Source: Stictocephala bisonia
Taxonomy: Eukaryota; Arthropoda; Insecta; Hemiptera; Membracidae
DNA length: 64,000 nucleotides
NCBI GenBank assembly: GCA_035578905.1
Contig: JAQJVL010000416.1
Location: 372,001 to 436,000 of the forward strand
Direction of reading: 5' to 3'
Position 1 is the stretch's first letter. The number at the start of each line of letters is the position of its first letter. Below the pieces are notes generated by a model. The model had not been told where the DNA came from. It did no database searches and saw nothing but the letters and a program-made list of their open reading frames with translations. Position numbers and translations under genes: made by a program. Positions 36,601-50,900 of this stretch are shown in pieces.

Positions 36601-39600
36601 CACCAATCGGGACACTTCGAGGTTATATATTTGAGGTGATCCAAACTTTATTAATTATTAAGCGAACTAAATAAATAGTGTTAGAGTGTGTTGCTTACTT
36701 CATTTCAGTGTTTTCATTTTTGAAAACTAAGGTTTAAATACTCCACTTGAAAAAAAACTCGAACTTGAAATAATGTCTAAAAACTTGACTCCTAAAATTG
36801 TTACTCGCACACCCCTAGTGCAAATATTACGTTTATGGAAGAAAATAATTTCATTATTATTGCAATAATGTTATTTGTTAATAAGAAAATGACTTGTTAC
36901 ACAAAAATAAACATTAAACTTAAATTTCTCGAAACACACATTATGCTTGTATGCCCTTCTTCCATAGACCGCCTCAATAGTTATAAATTAAATTTTCATT
37001 CTAAGAATTAAAATATAAGTGTAACACAAGACATTTTCATAAAATAAGGTATTAATTAAACAGTTTTAAGACTTAACAACAACAAGACTACTGTATCCTA
37101 CAACAGTAATGTGTAACACTCACATTTGATATATTTTCAATTTTCTTTAACTTACCACCATGAATTTACGAATTGTGGAGTGTAAGTTGTGATGATGATT
37201 GACTTCACAGAGTGGCAAGTGGACTTCAGTCTTCTCAGACAGCAAAATATGAACCCGGTTACTAGAATCAAGGAAAGTTTATAAATGCTGAAGTAAAAAT
37301 TAAAAAACTACATCTATGTAAAATGATATCTTTACAAATCAACAATACCTTTTATTGAATTTTTATGTCGACTTAATCAAACAGTATAACAAATTTTAAG
37401 AAATATATCACCTGGTGAACGTTATTGTTCAGGTCACAAAGGTAACTAACAATAGCCTACTTTCAGACAGATCAAAACTGTATCACGAAAACAAGCAATA
37501 AAAATACAAAGTTGTACATATTTATAAATTGTGAACAATGTTGTAAAATTACATCAAACCATCTGCAGATTCCTTTGTGACAGTAATGGCAATGACAACA
37601 TTCTTGCAGGGGGGCTCAGTATTAACATGCTTAATAACACACTAACACTGATGCTTAAACATGTCCAAAGTCTTCAATAATTTGAAGAAAATTATAAACA
37701 AAATAAATTTGACATAAAAAACTTATTAGCTACCATTTCAAACGGCCATTAAAATCCCACCATATAAAATAAAAACAGTCATGTGATAGTTATGAAAACA
37801 ATATATGTGAGCAGAGTTCAAAATTTTCTACTATAACCACTTGCATTAGCAGGTAAGATGAGTATCTGAAAGTTACATTGTATCTTCATTGTTAATTTAA
37901 AGCTGTAAATACACTGTATTTTCCATTAAATAATATAACACTTGACACATGACTATCCTGATCAATATGGCGGTGAACTGATCCGATAGCATTAATTCTA
38001 ATTGCAGGAGTTCATGGTTAAGTGGTTCATATGAGGTTCGTGTGACTCAAACGTCAATGATACCTAAGTCGCATATTTATAATGACTATATTAAAATTAG
38101 AACTATGTTATTGTATCGATTCTACAAATAAAGTAAACAACTAAGGCTACAGTATTCAATAAACTGCCAACAAACACAATTTTACAGTCACTTACAGTGT
38201 TTGTTCCCACTCCTAATTCTGAAGTAATCTTTTTTCAGATTCATCAGAATTTAACCGTTCAGCTATTCTTATTTTCTAGTTAGTGTCTTTAACAGTTCTA
38301 TTCCTTTGTGTTCAAATTCTTTGAGGTTTATATTTTGTGTACATAAATGTTAGTTTATTGTTTTAATAAATGGTTGAAAAACGGGAGAAAGTTGTATAGT
38401 TACATTCACTATTCAGCTGGGTCAGTGACTCTGACAACTGGTGACAACATTGTGCTGGAAACGTCATGCCTAGTGTAATATTTTTTAAACATGGAATGGG
38501 TGGGAAATATAATATTAATCACACTAAAGGGATTGGGAACTGAATGTGCCTTAATTTACAGTACAGCACATTTACCGCTCTATTTTTATGTCATGCTTGT
38601 AGTAGTGTAAACCTACTTGATTTTACCGCTGTAGAAATTAAGCTACATTTATTTAAATCTGATTCAGATAGGACAGATTCCTCTGAATAGTTGCAAGGCC
38701 ACTGTATGTAAAAAAATGAGAGCAGCTACAAAAAAATAAAAAAGGAATTAATATAAAATAGTTTAAAGCTTTTACAGTATTTGGATAGAATGAATAGTAT
38801 TGCATTAGCCTAGAATACAAATTGAAAAAGGACGAACATCTATGGCGGGGAAGGGGAATGCCACATGTGTAAGGCGGGGAATGCTCTACTGGTGGCAATG
38901 ATGGTAATCAACAATGCAAGGAAAAAAACAGCTAGCCTATAGAACTCAAATTAAACTTAAATGGGCGTTTAATAAACAACCCGCTAGAAGTAACCAATCA
39001 CCTCAACCAGGGCCGGAACAAGGGGGGGGCAGAGGGGGCGGTTGCCCCGGGCGGCAGGGCTGAGGGGCGGCAAATTCTGGTTGCAGAAAATTTGTTTAAT
39101 GCAGTTTGTAAAAGTTTTTAATGAGCCAAACGTCATAAAGGAACGTCAATTAAGTAATTTCAAAACTGCATAACGTAATAAACAAACAATAATTTTACAA
39201 TAGCAATCAATATAATAATTGCAACGGAGTAGAAAACACTGAGAGCCCTAATAGCATAGTTAGCAGCACAGCAAAGTTTGTTTACAATTTCAGCTGATCG
39301 CCATCCCAGTCAAGGCGCCATGCCGTGCCGCCGCCCCCCCCCCCTCCCACTCTACAAAGGAACGCACCGCTCCCCCTTCCACACCACTCGCTATCAGCGC
39401 ACAGGTTCACGCTTGAAAAGTTCACGTTGTGACTTGTACTGTTTATATCAAAACTACTGCGTACTGCGTCTTTTGTTGCGTTGCGTAGTGCAACTACTGT
39501 GTTCCGTGTTTTCTGCTGTCGTCTAGTTTTTTCCTTCTACATGCTTAATTATCATCTGTTATCGCACTGGTAATAATGTAATGTTTACTTCTTTTTACTG

Positions 39601-42600
39601 TTGCCTTGTTGTTTAATATAACATGGATGGTCGAAAAAGGCTTAGTGGAGCACAGTACAAAAAATCAGCTAAAGAAAAGAAGAAGAGGCAAGACGATGTA
39701 TTATCAAAGACACGGAAAATTGACCTGTTTTATAAAAACACTGTAACTGCAAAAAATGGTAAGTATAACAAACTCAAAACTCATTGTAACGTTCAATGGT
39801 TCTGTTGTTTACATTAAAGGGTACAGTTTTTAGTCTTTTATATAAATAATACTCTTATTCTGGTAACTTTGTAACATAACATAACCAGTAGTTTATACAA
39901 TATAATGGTGAAAAAAATGTAAACTTAAATATTATAAATTTTTGTTTGATATAAATGTTTCATTTTTGATATTATTAACACGTATAAACTATTTTATGTT
40001 AATTAAATTTCAAAAACTAAAACTGCAATAATTAAATTTTTTCTTTAAAATTTTAAAACTTATATTTAGTTTGATTATTTTTCTTAGAAAAAAATATAAA
40101 ACACTTTTGTTAGTCTCTCTGAGAACAAAACAATGGCTGAAATCATTGACCTATTTGATTTTATAAAAATTGGCTCACATGTACTTGGATCTAAAATCGT
40201 ATATAATTTTATTTTATGGTAAAACTTGGTGATTTAGTTTTAAAATAATTTGGTTTAGTTTTATAATATGAGTTTGAACAAATAAGCAAGTACCAGCTGA
40301 TTTACAATAAATGGTTTGTTACGAAATGCGGGGTTGGCTATACACTTTCGGTTTATATGGACAATTTTGACTTAGTTTAGCCACTAGTCGCCATTTTCTA
40401 TTTTTCACAGAAAACTTTTTATTTTTGTTTTGAAATCCTTCAACGTATGAAATTGAAATTGGGTATACAGGTTAAGATAATAAAAGTAAAATCAGGAAAA
40501 AATATCATTGTTTTTCATTCTTTAAAAACAAAATGGAAGCCATTAGAAATCTTTGAATACAAATATCATTGAAACAGATAGTTTCAAAGAAAATCTATTT
40601 ATTTTGTTTTAACCTTTTACTATACTCCCTCTAGCCACTCATTTTCAGCTTAACTCTAAACTCTGACATTTTTTAGCACAAATGACGTGAATTATATTTG
40701 TTTGCGTTTTTTACAGATGATAATGAACCCTCGTTTGGGCCCAGTACTACAAATGCTACTGTCACCGCTTCTGAGTCCAGTTCAGTTGATGAAGAAAAGT
40801 TAAATCATGAAGATGGAATGTCACCATCACCTTCACTTCCTGATCCTGAGACATCTAACTCTAACTCTGGTCATAATCAAGACTCGTCCCCGTCGGCTTC
40901 TAAAACTACATGTGAGTTTGATTTTAATTTCAACGACCCTGGCACCTGGCCAGAAACAATTTCTGACTCTCAAAGGTGCTATATTGTAAAAATGAGAGCG
41001 GAAAATGAATACGAACCTGACCTTTCTAAAAGCTTACGAGAAGGCCGAACCCTGACAAAAGGCTGGTTTACAAGAAAGTTAGGAAATGGAACTAAAGTTA
41101 AAAGGTCGTGGTTAGGTTACAGTGAGACTCGTAATGCTTTATACTGTATTCCATGTAGGTTGTTTTCTAATACAATACCATTAACAGAAGCTAAGTTATC
41201 TTCCCTTTGCAAAAATGAAGGATTTGTTTCATGGAAGAAACTAAGTGACAAAATACCTGATCATGACACTGCACCATACCATCAAAACTGCTTTGGCCAA
41301 TGGAGGGCTCTAGAGGCTACTCTTTTACCAGGGAAAGGGGGTATTGACAAAAAATTGCAAGACCAAATAAACAAAGAAATATCTCATTGGAAATCTGTCT
41401 TGCACAGCATAGTTGATGCTATCTTGTTCCTAGCTAAACAAGGCAAATCTTTTAGAGGAACACATGAAACTAAAGATTTTGGTGCTCCAGATAGTGGATC
41501 TTTTTTAAACACCATTGACCTTATTTCGAGGTACAATGTGCATCTTTGTCAACATATTGAGCGACATAAGAAAGGTCAGGTTTCCTACTTTTCACATCAA
41601 ATACAGGATGAATTTCTAAATATTATAGCAACCGAAATCAGAACAGATATCGTCAAGGACATTAACAATGCAAAGTATTATTCATTGATATTTGACTGCA
41701 CTCCTGATATCAGTCACAATGAACAAATGACTGAAATCCTTCGATATGTCAAACCAAACAGCTCAGAGGTTGAAGAAAGTTTTTTGGATTTTTTTACAGT
41801 AAGCAACAAAACAGGCAAAGGACTTACACAAGAAATTCTTGAAAAAGTTGAAAAAGATGGGCTTGATATAAAAAATTGTAGAGGACAGTCCTATGATAAT
41901 GGAGCCAACATGGCTGGGAAGTACAAAGGGTTTCAGGCTAGAATTCTAGAGAAAAATGAACTAGCCAATTTCGTGCCCTGTGTAGCCCATTCGTTGAATC
42001 TGGTAGGAGTGCATGCAGCAGACGCTTCAGTTGAAGCACAAAGCTTTTTTGGAACTTTGGGGAGTTTGTACAATTTTTTTGTTGCTTCCACTTCGCGATG
42101 GGAAATTCTAATGAAGCATGTACCGACAACTCTAAAATCACAAAGCAAAACAAGATGGTCTGCGAGAATCGAGGCTGTTGAAGCTGTGTACAAACACTTT
42201 GGCAAAGTCATAGAGGCACTAGAAGAAATCCTAGATCACCCTTTCTCATCATCTGATTTAAAATCAGAATCTAAATCTTTGCTTGACAAGTTGAAAACTT
42301 TTGAATTTATTGTTTTGTGTTGTTTTTGGTATTCACAACTGAAAAAGATTGATGGTGTTAATAAGTTTCTACAAAGAGAAGACTTAACAGTTGACCAGGC
42401 TTCCAGAAACATTCTAGGACTTTGTCAGTTTCTGAAAACTTCACGAGAGTATTCACCGTCTGAAGCACTTTCTGAAGCAAAGGTGATTGCACAAATGAAT
42501 GATATATCTCCAGAATTCACAGAAAAAAGGAAGAGGAAAAGGAAAACAATGTATGACGAACTTTGTGAAGATGAAGCTGTAACCCGCACCCCTGAAGAGC

Positions 42601-45600
42601 TGTTCATTGCATCCATGCTGCAAATTTCTGATAGGTTGATCATGGAAATGAGCACCAGATTTAAATCATTAGAGAATATCAATGACAAGTTCGGGTTTTT
42701 GAATGGCGGCCAAATTAATGAAATGACCTTAGATGACTTAAAACTCAAAGCTGGTGAGTTGGCAGATACGTATAAGGAAGACTTGAACAAAAAGGAGTTG
42801 ATATTTGAAATCGAAAGTTTTAAAGGCTTTGCATTAGGAGTAGATAATAACTTGAAAACGTCTAGTGCTTCCACTACACTAGAACTCATTTTAAAGAACA
42901 AGCTAGAAGAAATGTACCCGAATATTACAACAGGACTTAAAATATTCCTCACACTACCAGTATCAGTTGCTACCGGAGAAAGGAGTTTCAGCAAGCTCAA
43001 GTTGGTCAAAAATCACCTAAGAAGTTCTATGTCTCAACAAAGACTCACTGATCTTAGCATTATTACCATCGAACACAAGCGAGCCTCAAACATTAGCTTT
43101 GATAAAGTGATCAAAGAATTTGCGTCCAAAAAGAGTCGTAAAGTAATCATTAGAGATTAAGTTGTGACGCATCTAAAGTCTATACTACTACTACCTACAT
43201 ACCATTGTTATTTATAGTTTGAATATTTGTATAAATTATAATACTTTATAAAAACTATGTCAACTTTTCTTAATTTATTTGTTTACCTATTCCATTTTTG
43301 TTTAATTTGTGAGGGATTTTTTGTTGTGGGTGAAGGGGGGGAGGGGCGGCAAATTTTAGTTTGCCCCCCCTCAAAAATTGTCTAGATCCGGCCCTGACCT
43401 CAACTCCTATTTTGTTAACATTGCAGAAGACAAACTACAGCAAATCCCTTCCAATGACAGGAAAGAGACCTATATAGTAAACGGGCCCCCACTGAAAAAA
43501 CTGGCCGCTATTCCTGACACTAACATAAATGAGGTAAAACAAACTATTACCAATTTAAAATCAAAAAACTCCGCAGGAGCTGATGAAATATCCTCTAAAA
43601 TGCTCAAAATCTGTACAAATGAACTGGCCATACCTCTCACAGCCATATTTAATAAATCATTTAAAGAAGGCATCTTCCCATCAGGTCTAAAATTATCAAA
43701 GGTCTACCCCAAATACAAGAAGGGAGACACCACTGCGATTAGAAACTACAGACCTATTTCACTCATTTCAACCATCTCAAAAGTGTGTGAAAAAATAGTA
43801 CTAAAAAGACTGCTGAACCACTGCACCCAAAATAACTTGTTAGCAGGAAACCAACATGGGTTCACAAAGGGAAAGTCAACTACCACTGCTATGATTTCAC
43901 TAGTTGAGTCCATAATCGACAACATTGAAGAAGGCAACTTGACCTCGGCCATCCTACTCGACCTAAGTAAGGCTTTTGATTGCCTCAACCATGAACGAGT
44001 AATCAAAAAACTAGAGTCGCTAGGAGTGACTGGCCTGGCCAAAAAATGGTTCACAAGCTACTTGGAGGGAAGGAAACAATGGGTAGAATTCAGACACACC
44101 ACCAGAGGAATTACAAGTGAAAACAAGTCCCATCTCTTGACAATAGAGCGAGGTGTACCTCAGGGATCTGTACTCGGGCCAGCGTTATTCATTCTATTTA
44201 TAAATGACATGCTCCAGCACCTAAAAGACCTGTGCACTACTATCATGTATGCGGATGATACCACTCTCCTGCTGCATGAACGGTCAGCTGATAGACTGGC
44301 AGCGAAGGCACAGATAGCCCTGAACACAGCCCATAAATATTGCTCCGGAAATGACTTAGTGGTAAATCTATCTAAAACAAGCCAGCTGGCATTTGGGAGA
44401 AGAGCAGGCGATATTCCAGCAATTCCCGACCTCGACATGAAAGCACAAGACACATTCTTAGGAATAGTAATAGATACAAAATTGACCTGGACCCCACACC
44501 TTGACAATCTCTCCAAAAAACTCAGTACTAGTCTGTACGTCGTAAAACAGATCAAATCACTTGGTGGCACTGAAACAGCCAAAATAGCATACTCTGCACT
44601 GTTTGAAGGATACCTAAGATATGGACTAGCTGTATGGGGTGGGACAGCTGCAACAAATCTCCACAGAATCTTAGTACTACAAAAAAAGGCTGTTAGGGCT
44701 CTGGCTGGCCTAGGTCAAATGGAGAGTTGCAGAGAAGCATTCAAGGATCTGGGAATTCTCACAGTTGTTGCTCTCTACATCCAAGAAGTGGTACTACATG
44801 TGGATGGTTTAGACCTCCCCACAAATGGAGACATACACCAACACCATACAAGATACGCAGGACACTACAACCTTCCAAATCACCATCTTCAAATGTACAA
44901 AAGAAAACCATCATACATGGGAAGGAAAATCCATAACCACCTCCCAGAAGAGATACGACTGAAGAAGGGAAAACCGCTCAAGAAAACACTGCAAGGGTGG
45001 CTGAAAAAACACCCATTCTACTCCCTGGAAGAATATTTCCAGAGGACCACTTAGCTCTTAACTTCATATCCAACATAATGTATAAATAAACTTAGGTTAG
45101 GCTACAATTTGACACCATTTGTAATCTCAAAGATTATAAATAAAGATGATTCTGATTCTGATGGTACTTCACTATGTATAGTTCAGCTAACATTTGGCAT
45201 TACAGAATGGGATGTATATGTCTGTAGGTGTATTTTTATAAACTATGAGCTTACATCAATTGCTAACAATCCAACTTTTGTTAAATTTCACATTACTCCC
45301 AGTATCTGGGTTCAGTATGTTAAATGAAGTCAAATTGATCTATTTTACATATTTATTGATGATTTTAATCACGATGCAATTTAAAATACATTCAAGTAAA
45401 ATTAAAATAAAGATAATTTTACAATATAACTTGAGTAGTAAATTTAACAAGAAACAGAACATTTTGAACAACAGCTCCTGATATGTGTCTATACCTGCTT
45501 TTCTGGCGAGCAAGAATGACAAAACGCAGCAACAGTTTAGTGTGAGGCCGCAAGGCTGGCAGAAGGTTTGGATGTTGGGGCTCTGATTTAGTATGATACA

Positions 45601-47873
45601 CATTTCCTCGCTCTACCACAGGAAGAATGTCCTTTGCTCGTAAACTCATCTCTTCTGGCTTGCTGACCCATTTTGCCTTGAAAAACAACAATTGTCAAAA
45701 ATACAATTATAGTCAGATAAGTTTAAAATGTTTTATTAACGCATAGGTTTACTTTAACGAGTCATTTTCATCGCGTGAGCTAAGTGCCTTTAAATACATT
45801 GACAAGACCATCTCGTCACCAAATAATTTTTGGTTATCAATCAATCAATCACAAATATTTATTCATTATTTTGTACAAAGATTTATACAAGATAAATAAT
45901 GGTGTCAGTATAATTTATGAGTCAATTTCAGAAAGTAAATGTACAAGTGTCAAATAAAATTTATAAAATTAAAGTTCCTCAAAACAGTACAGGGCCTTAT
46001 CTATTAAATATTTTTTAAATTGCTTTTTAAATTTTACATCAGATAATGAACGTATTCTTTCTGGAATGCTATAATAAAATTTTATACCAGATAAAACTGG
46101 TTTCTTTTTGGAAAATTCTAATCTTTAATTTTGAATGGCAATTATGTATTTAGAGTTTGATATCTATGAGTGTCACCTAGTGTTGGTATGTTATCGAGAT
46201 TTTATCACTGTCATTATGGTTTCAAAAATACACATTCCATAAACTGTTAAAATGCCAAGTTTAGGAAAGAATTTTATAACCGAAGCATCATGATTAAAAT
46301 TTAAAACTATACGTAATGGTTTTTTTTTGACGTAACAGAATTTCATTCAGATTTTTTAAGCTGGTTCCTCCATACAGCATGATACCAAAAGAAATATGTC
46401 AATGTAAATGACCAAAATATATCATCATCTTAATAGGTATAAGTTTTATACTATATGGTCAAGAGTGTTGTTTTTGTACTCTATTGAATACGAGGAACAG
46501 GGAATTAAATAATTGAACAGTTTAGGGTGCAATCCTTGCAGTTGAAGTATAGCGAAATAAATAAATAACCAGTTTTTGACAGCTGATTTACATGAATAAA
46601 CAGTTGGAATGAGTGATAAGCTATGCAAATCTACACAGCAGTAACATCTGATGTTTTATTATTAATAACGGATTTATTTTCATCAAATCTAATAGTGAAC
46701 ATAATTTAGACAATGCTATAAAAGATTTTGTGTTTAGACAGAGTACAAATGAGTATAAATACAATGAAAACAGCAGCATTTGTTCTGACTACCAATCATG
46801 AGTTGATCGATGTAGGCCTAGAACACATTGAAGTGAAAGAACCTGGAATTCATTTTCACAGTTAAATTAATATAAAAGGTGTCTCTGAAATATTTGATAA
46901 GCTCCTTGGTTGTTGTTTCAGGTTCATTTTGAATCATACACACTATTAAAGTATTCAAAACACCACGGTTATCCTTGCAGCCATTTTGCTTTTTTTTGAC
47001 AATTAAATTTATATCTCAAAAACGAAAAGGTATATTGAGCAGAAATTTTGTATGGTCCTTTATAATATAAACATCTACTTTGAGAAAAATTATTGTTATT
47101 CATATATCAACGATTTATAAATGGTGGCAATTTAAAGTTTTAAATTCTTAATAACTCATAAACCAATAATTACACAGAATAATGTTTTTTAGACAATTCA
47201 ATTACGAATCCAATGGTATAAGGTTTTTAAAAATCTGATCAAAAATAACAAAGACAAATAATTTTTGTGACAGTATGTAAAATACAACAAGCCACTACAA
47301 TGTGCAACACACATGTAACAGCCAATAATAAAAATAGTTTTTTAATTAGCATAATATGTGTTGGTATATATACAGTACAAGTAAACATCACACAACAAAA
47401 ATATATTAAAATGTAAGCACAAATATTATGATGATCGATTTCGGTGAATCTCTCTAGTCTGAGGAAGGTGAGCGTGGTTCACTGAAATCGATCACTATAA
47501 TATTTGTGAATTTTGTACTTGTATTGTAATATATTTGTGCATTTTGTGCTTATATAGTAATATATTTGTGTTGTGTGACGTTTACTTATACTGTAGCTGA
47601 TAATAACAAAATAATTTGTGATAGTCTTAAATTAGATGTTTAAATAAATTTTATTGTTGTACTAATCAGCTGATTTAAGACTAATATTTTCATGGTAATA
47701 ATGTTAAATATAGTAAATTCCATAAATACAAGATTATCAAATTTTTTGATTTTAATGTAATTTTTATTTGTCTAAAACTGAAAACTCATAAAAAATCACA
47801 AAGCGATTGTAAACTTACATCTTTTGTACTCATACAAATTAATATAAGTATTGCTTGAAAAAACCTGTAATAC

Positions 47874-47904
<31 letters not shown>

Positions 47905-50900
47905 AAAGATTGACTTTTGTAGATAATCTCATGCTTTATAAAACTGTTAACTTCAGATACTAATTTCTTCTGCCTGATTAATAAAACTTTAAAACGTGAT
48001 GATTCCATATGTTGAAGTGCAAAGTTCTAACTTTTAAGCTCTACTGCAAATTACAAAACTTTTCTTAGTTAAAAAAATTTTTACGCTCATAAAACTTATG
48101 CATTGCAAAAAATTCACAAGTTTACACTGCCAGTAAGAAATATAATAAAAAGTTAACTATTATGTTGAACTTGGGTAAAATGTTGTCGATTCATACCCAA
48201 ATTGATGGTGAGTAGCTATGCAAGTAGTTCACTGAATACCCAAGTTATCACAGGTGACTAACTAAGTTGATCACAAGAGGCTACCAAAGTTAGTGTGTGC
48301 TACCCAAGTTGATCAAGGGTTAGCCAAAAGGATCAGTGGCCATATGAGTGGCCAAGTGGATCATAGGTGGCCGATCAAGGGTGGCATTCAAAGTTAATCA
48401 GTGGCTACCACAAATAACATCTACTTATCAACATTGTGTAGGTGTTAAGTAAAGCCTTCGGACTCACGAGGAAAGTCCACCAGTGGCCTTGTTGAGGAGG
48501 TTCACAACCTCTCAGTATTTTTTATTTTATTCCTAGGGCGCCGATCGTCAGTTATAGGCGAATATAGATTTTGAATGAGTGTAATGAGTGTAGATGTTTG
48601 TTACTACTACTACTACACTAATTCATGAGTGTAGTCATTGTTACTATCTGAGTAAGGACTATATTTAATAAAACTCCACATTAGATAACATGTAAAGAAG
48701 TTTGGCATAGATCTTCGCAAATAGACTTTGTAATATGACATATTACTCTGAATGTGGATTGATGTGAATTACAAATTAATCTCTTTGTTCTAGAATTCAG
48801 CCTTGCAGAACTTTGAGCCCATGAAAATATTGATGTGTTTTACATATACAAAACTATGTATCGTATCAAGGTTCTTATTGTACAGCATGCCTTACAGTCT
48901 ATAGCCAGCCACCCACCTGTCTACCCACAGTTGCCGAGCCCATCTTAACAAGAACAGCGCACCATCAGCCAACTTAAGAATTATTGAGAATTGACCGTTA
49001 TGCCAACCCATACACATAAATTGGTAATGACCCTCTTGCCTGTCCATACACATATAGTGGTATAGACCCACCCATACACATACAGTGGTATAAACCCACC
49101 CATACACGTACAGTGGTAAAGATACACAGTGCCTACTTTGATAATGCTTTAATGAAAAACTATAACAAAAGGACACTTAATATAAAAATGTATAGAATCT
49201 TATGGATAATATGTCTACTACCTCAGAACAAATTGTGAGCTAAGCTAAAAATTGAAAGTTATAAAATAATTGGATTACTCAACAAAAAATTAGTTAAATT
49301 TTAATCCCTAAAACAGCTTTTATAATAAAACTAGAAGAGATATAAACCAACTTTAAATTCATAAGTAGCAATCTTATGAATAATTAAAGATGTCTTCAAA
49401 ATTTAAATTCGTCATTCCTGAAAAATTAAAATGTAAAGAAATGCCAGTCACTTCACACACATTGAAAATAGAAATTTTTACTATTAAGCTTTATTGTAAG
49501 AAATACACAATTTGTACAAGATTTCTTGTTTGTAAATTAATTACTTTAAATAGTTAGTTACAATTTTTGTCATAAGTTAAATTTACACGATTAACAAATT
49601 TATGAAGCAATCTACTAAGCCAAGTAAATAGGTAATTTATAACAAGATAAACAAGACTACATACATACATAGCCGCTCCTGTTCTACTATTGTATGGGCC
49701 TAGGTTTGTTAACCAAGCCTTTCCAACTTCTTTTGTTACTCCATACAGTTTTCTAAATAAAACTTCTTAATTCAGTCCTTTATACATGTATAGGTAGGTT
49801 CGCAGGTTATCAACAACGTATAATCTGGCTTTCAACTAAATATTGTATGGCTTTCAAAGAATATAAAAAGGAGGAGGAATAAAAATAAAAAAATCAGAAC
49901 GATAAATAAAATTAAAAGTATATTGATCTTCCGTCACAGAGCTAAATCGAGATTTTGTATAACTATTCAACTCCTCTTTCTTCCATTCAATGAGGATCAG
50001 CTAATCACCCCTTATAAGAACACAATAGGCAGTCATGAACTAGAGATCTGTAGTTTGAATTTTGACTCCGTAATGACATGACTGATCATTTGCCATTCCC
50101 CAACTATATTTCCAGTAGTTGCATATTCTCATACTAGCGCGAAAGCGACTCAACAGAGTCCATTCTTTACATAGAGTCCCATACCAGAAACTTACTTCTG
50201 GATGGGACAAAGATGTAGTACACAAGACTTGTACATTGGCTCCCCACAATGATCCAACAAGTTGCTGCACAATGATAGTTCTGTTTAAAATGGAGAGGTT
50301 GATATAACTGACTCCCATGTATTGTGGATGCTCTTTATATATCATCCTAACAAAATCGAAAATGATGTTCAATTTTTGATTAGATAGCTAGTCTATTACT
50401 CAGGTCAAAATAAGTTACTTCTATCTTTGATGGATTGGGCTTTAGCCAGGTTCTAAAATAATTATTTAGAATTGCTAGATCAAATGTACGTATTCTTTCT
50501 ATTTTTGATAAGTCCTCGTGTTGCTAATATTATCTGCACATGTGAATTTTCTAGACAGTGCGGGGGGAATGTCAGAAGTTTTTACATTGAATAAAAGAGG
50601 AGCAAGAACTGAGCTTAGTAGCAATCCATCATTCAGGATGCCTAAAAGAACTTTCTGTGTGACCCAAACAAACTCTAATTAACCTGTTGCTGATGGTGGA
50701 ATTCAGAAATCATAACAGCCGAGGACACAGAATGAAGTTGTGACATGGCCTTTCTCCAGACTATGATTGAGAGATAATGTAGTCAATAATTTTATAATTT
50801 ACTATACATTAATCCATCTGCATCATAAATGTGCTTATCACAATTTAGATATTTAACAATTGTACACTTACCTGGAGTGATTCAGAGTCGGCTTGAGCTG

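Larger units (their letters stand above)
38924..45165 (+). mobile_element. LINE (jockey/CR1-like), 5'-truncated, split by a hAT insertion
   Basis: The reverse-transcriptase reading frame can be followed from about 38941-39007 ([16 protein letters not shown]) across the hAT insertion into 43397-45054. Downstream an AATAAAGATGATTCTG tail marks the 3' end near 45165. The endonuclease part is absent. It lies in NUDT18 intron 4, antisense to that gene. Confidence 0.8.

Noticed and set aside
41933..43009. Minus-strand frames of 90-190 codons inside the hAT gene
   Set aside because: They are antisense shadows of the transposase coding sequence.
43470..44582. Minus-strand frames inside the LINE reverse transcriptase
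   Set aside because: They are antisense shadows with no domain.
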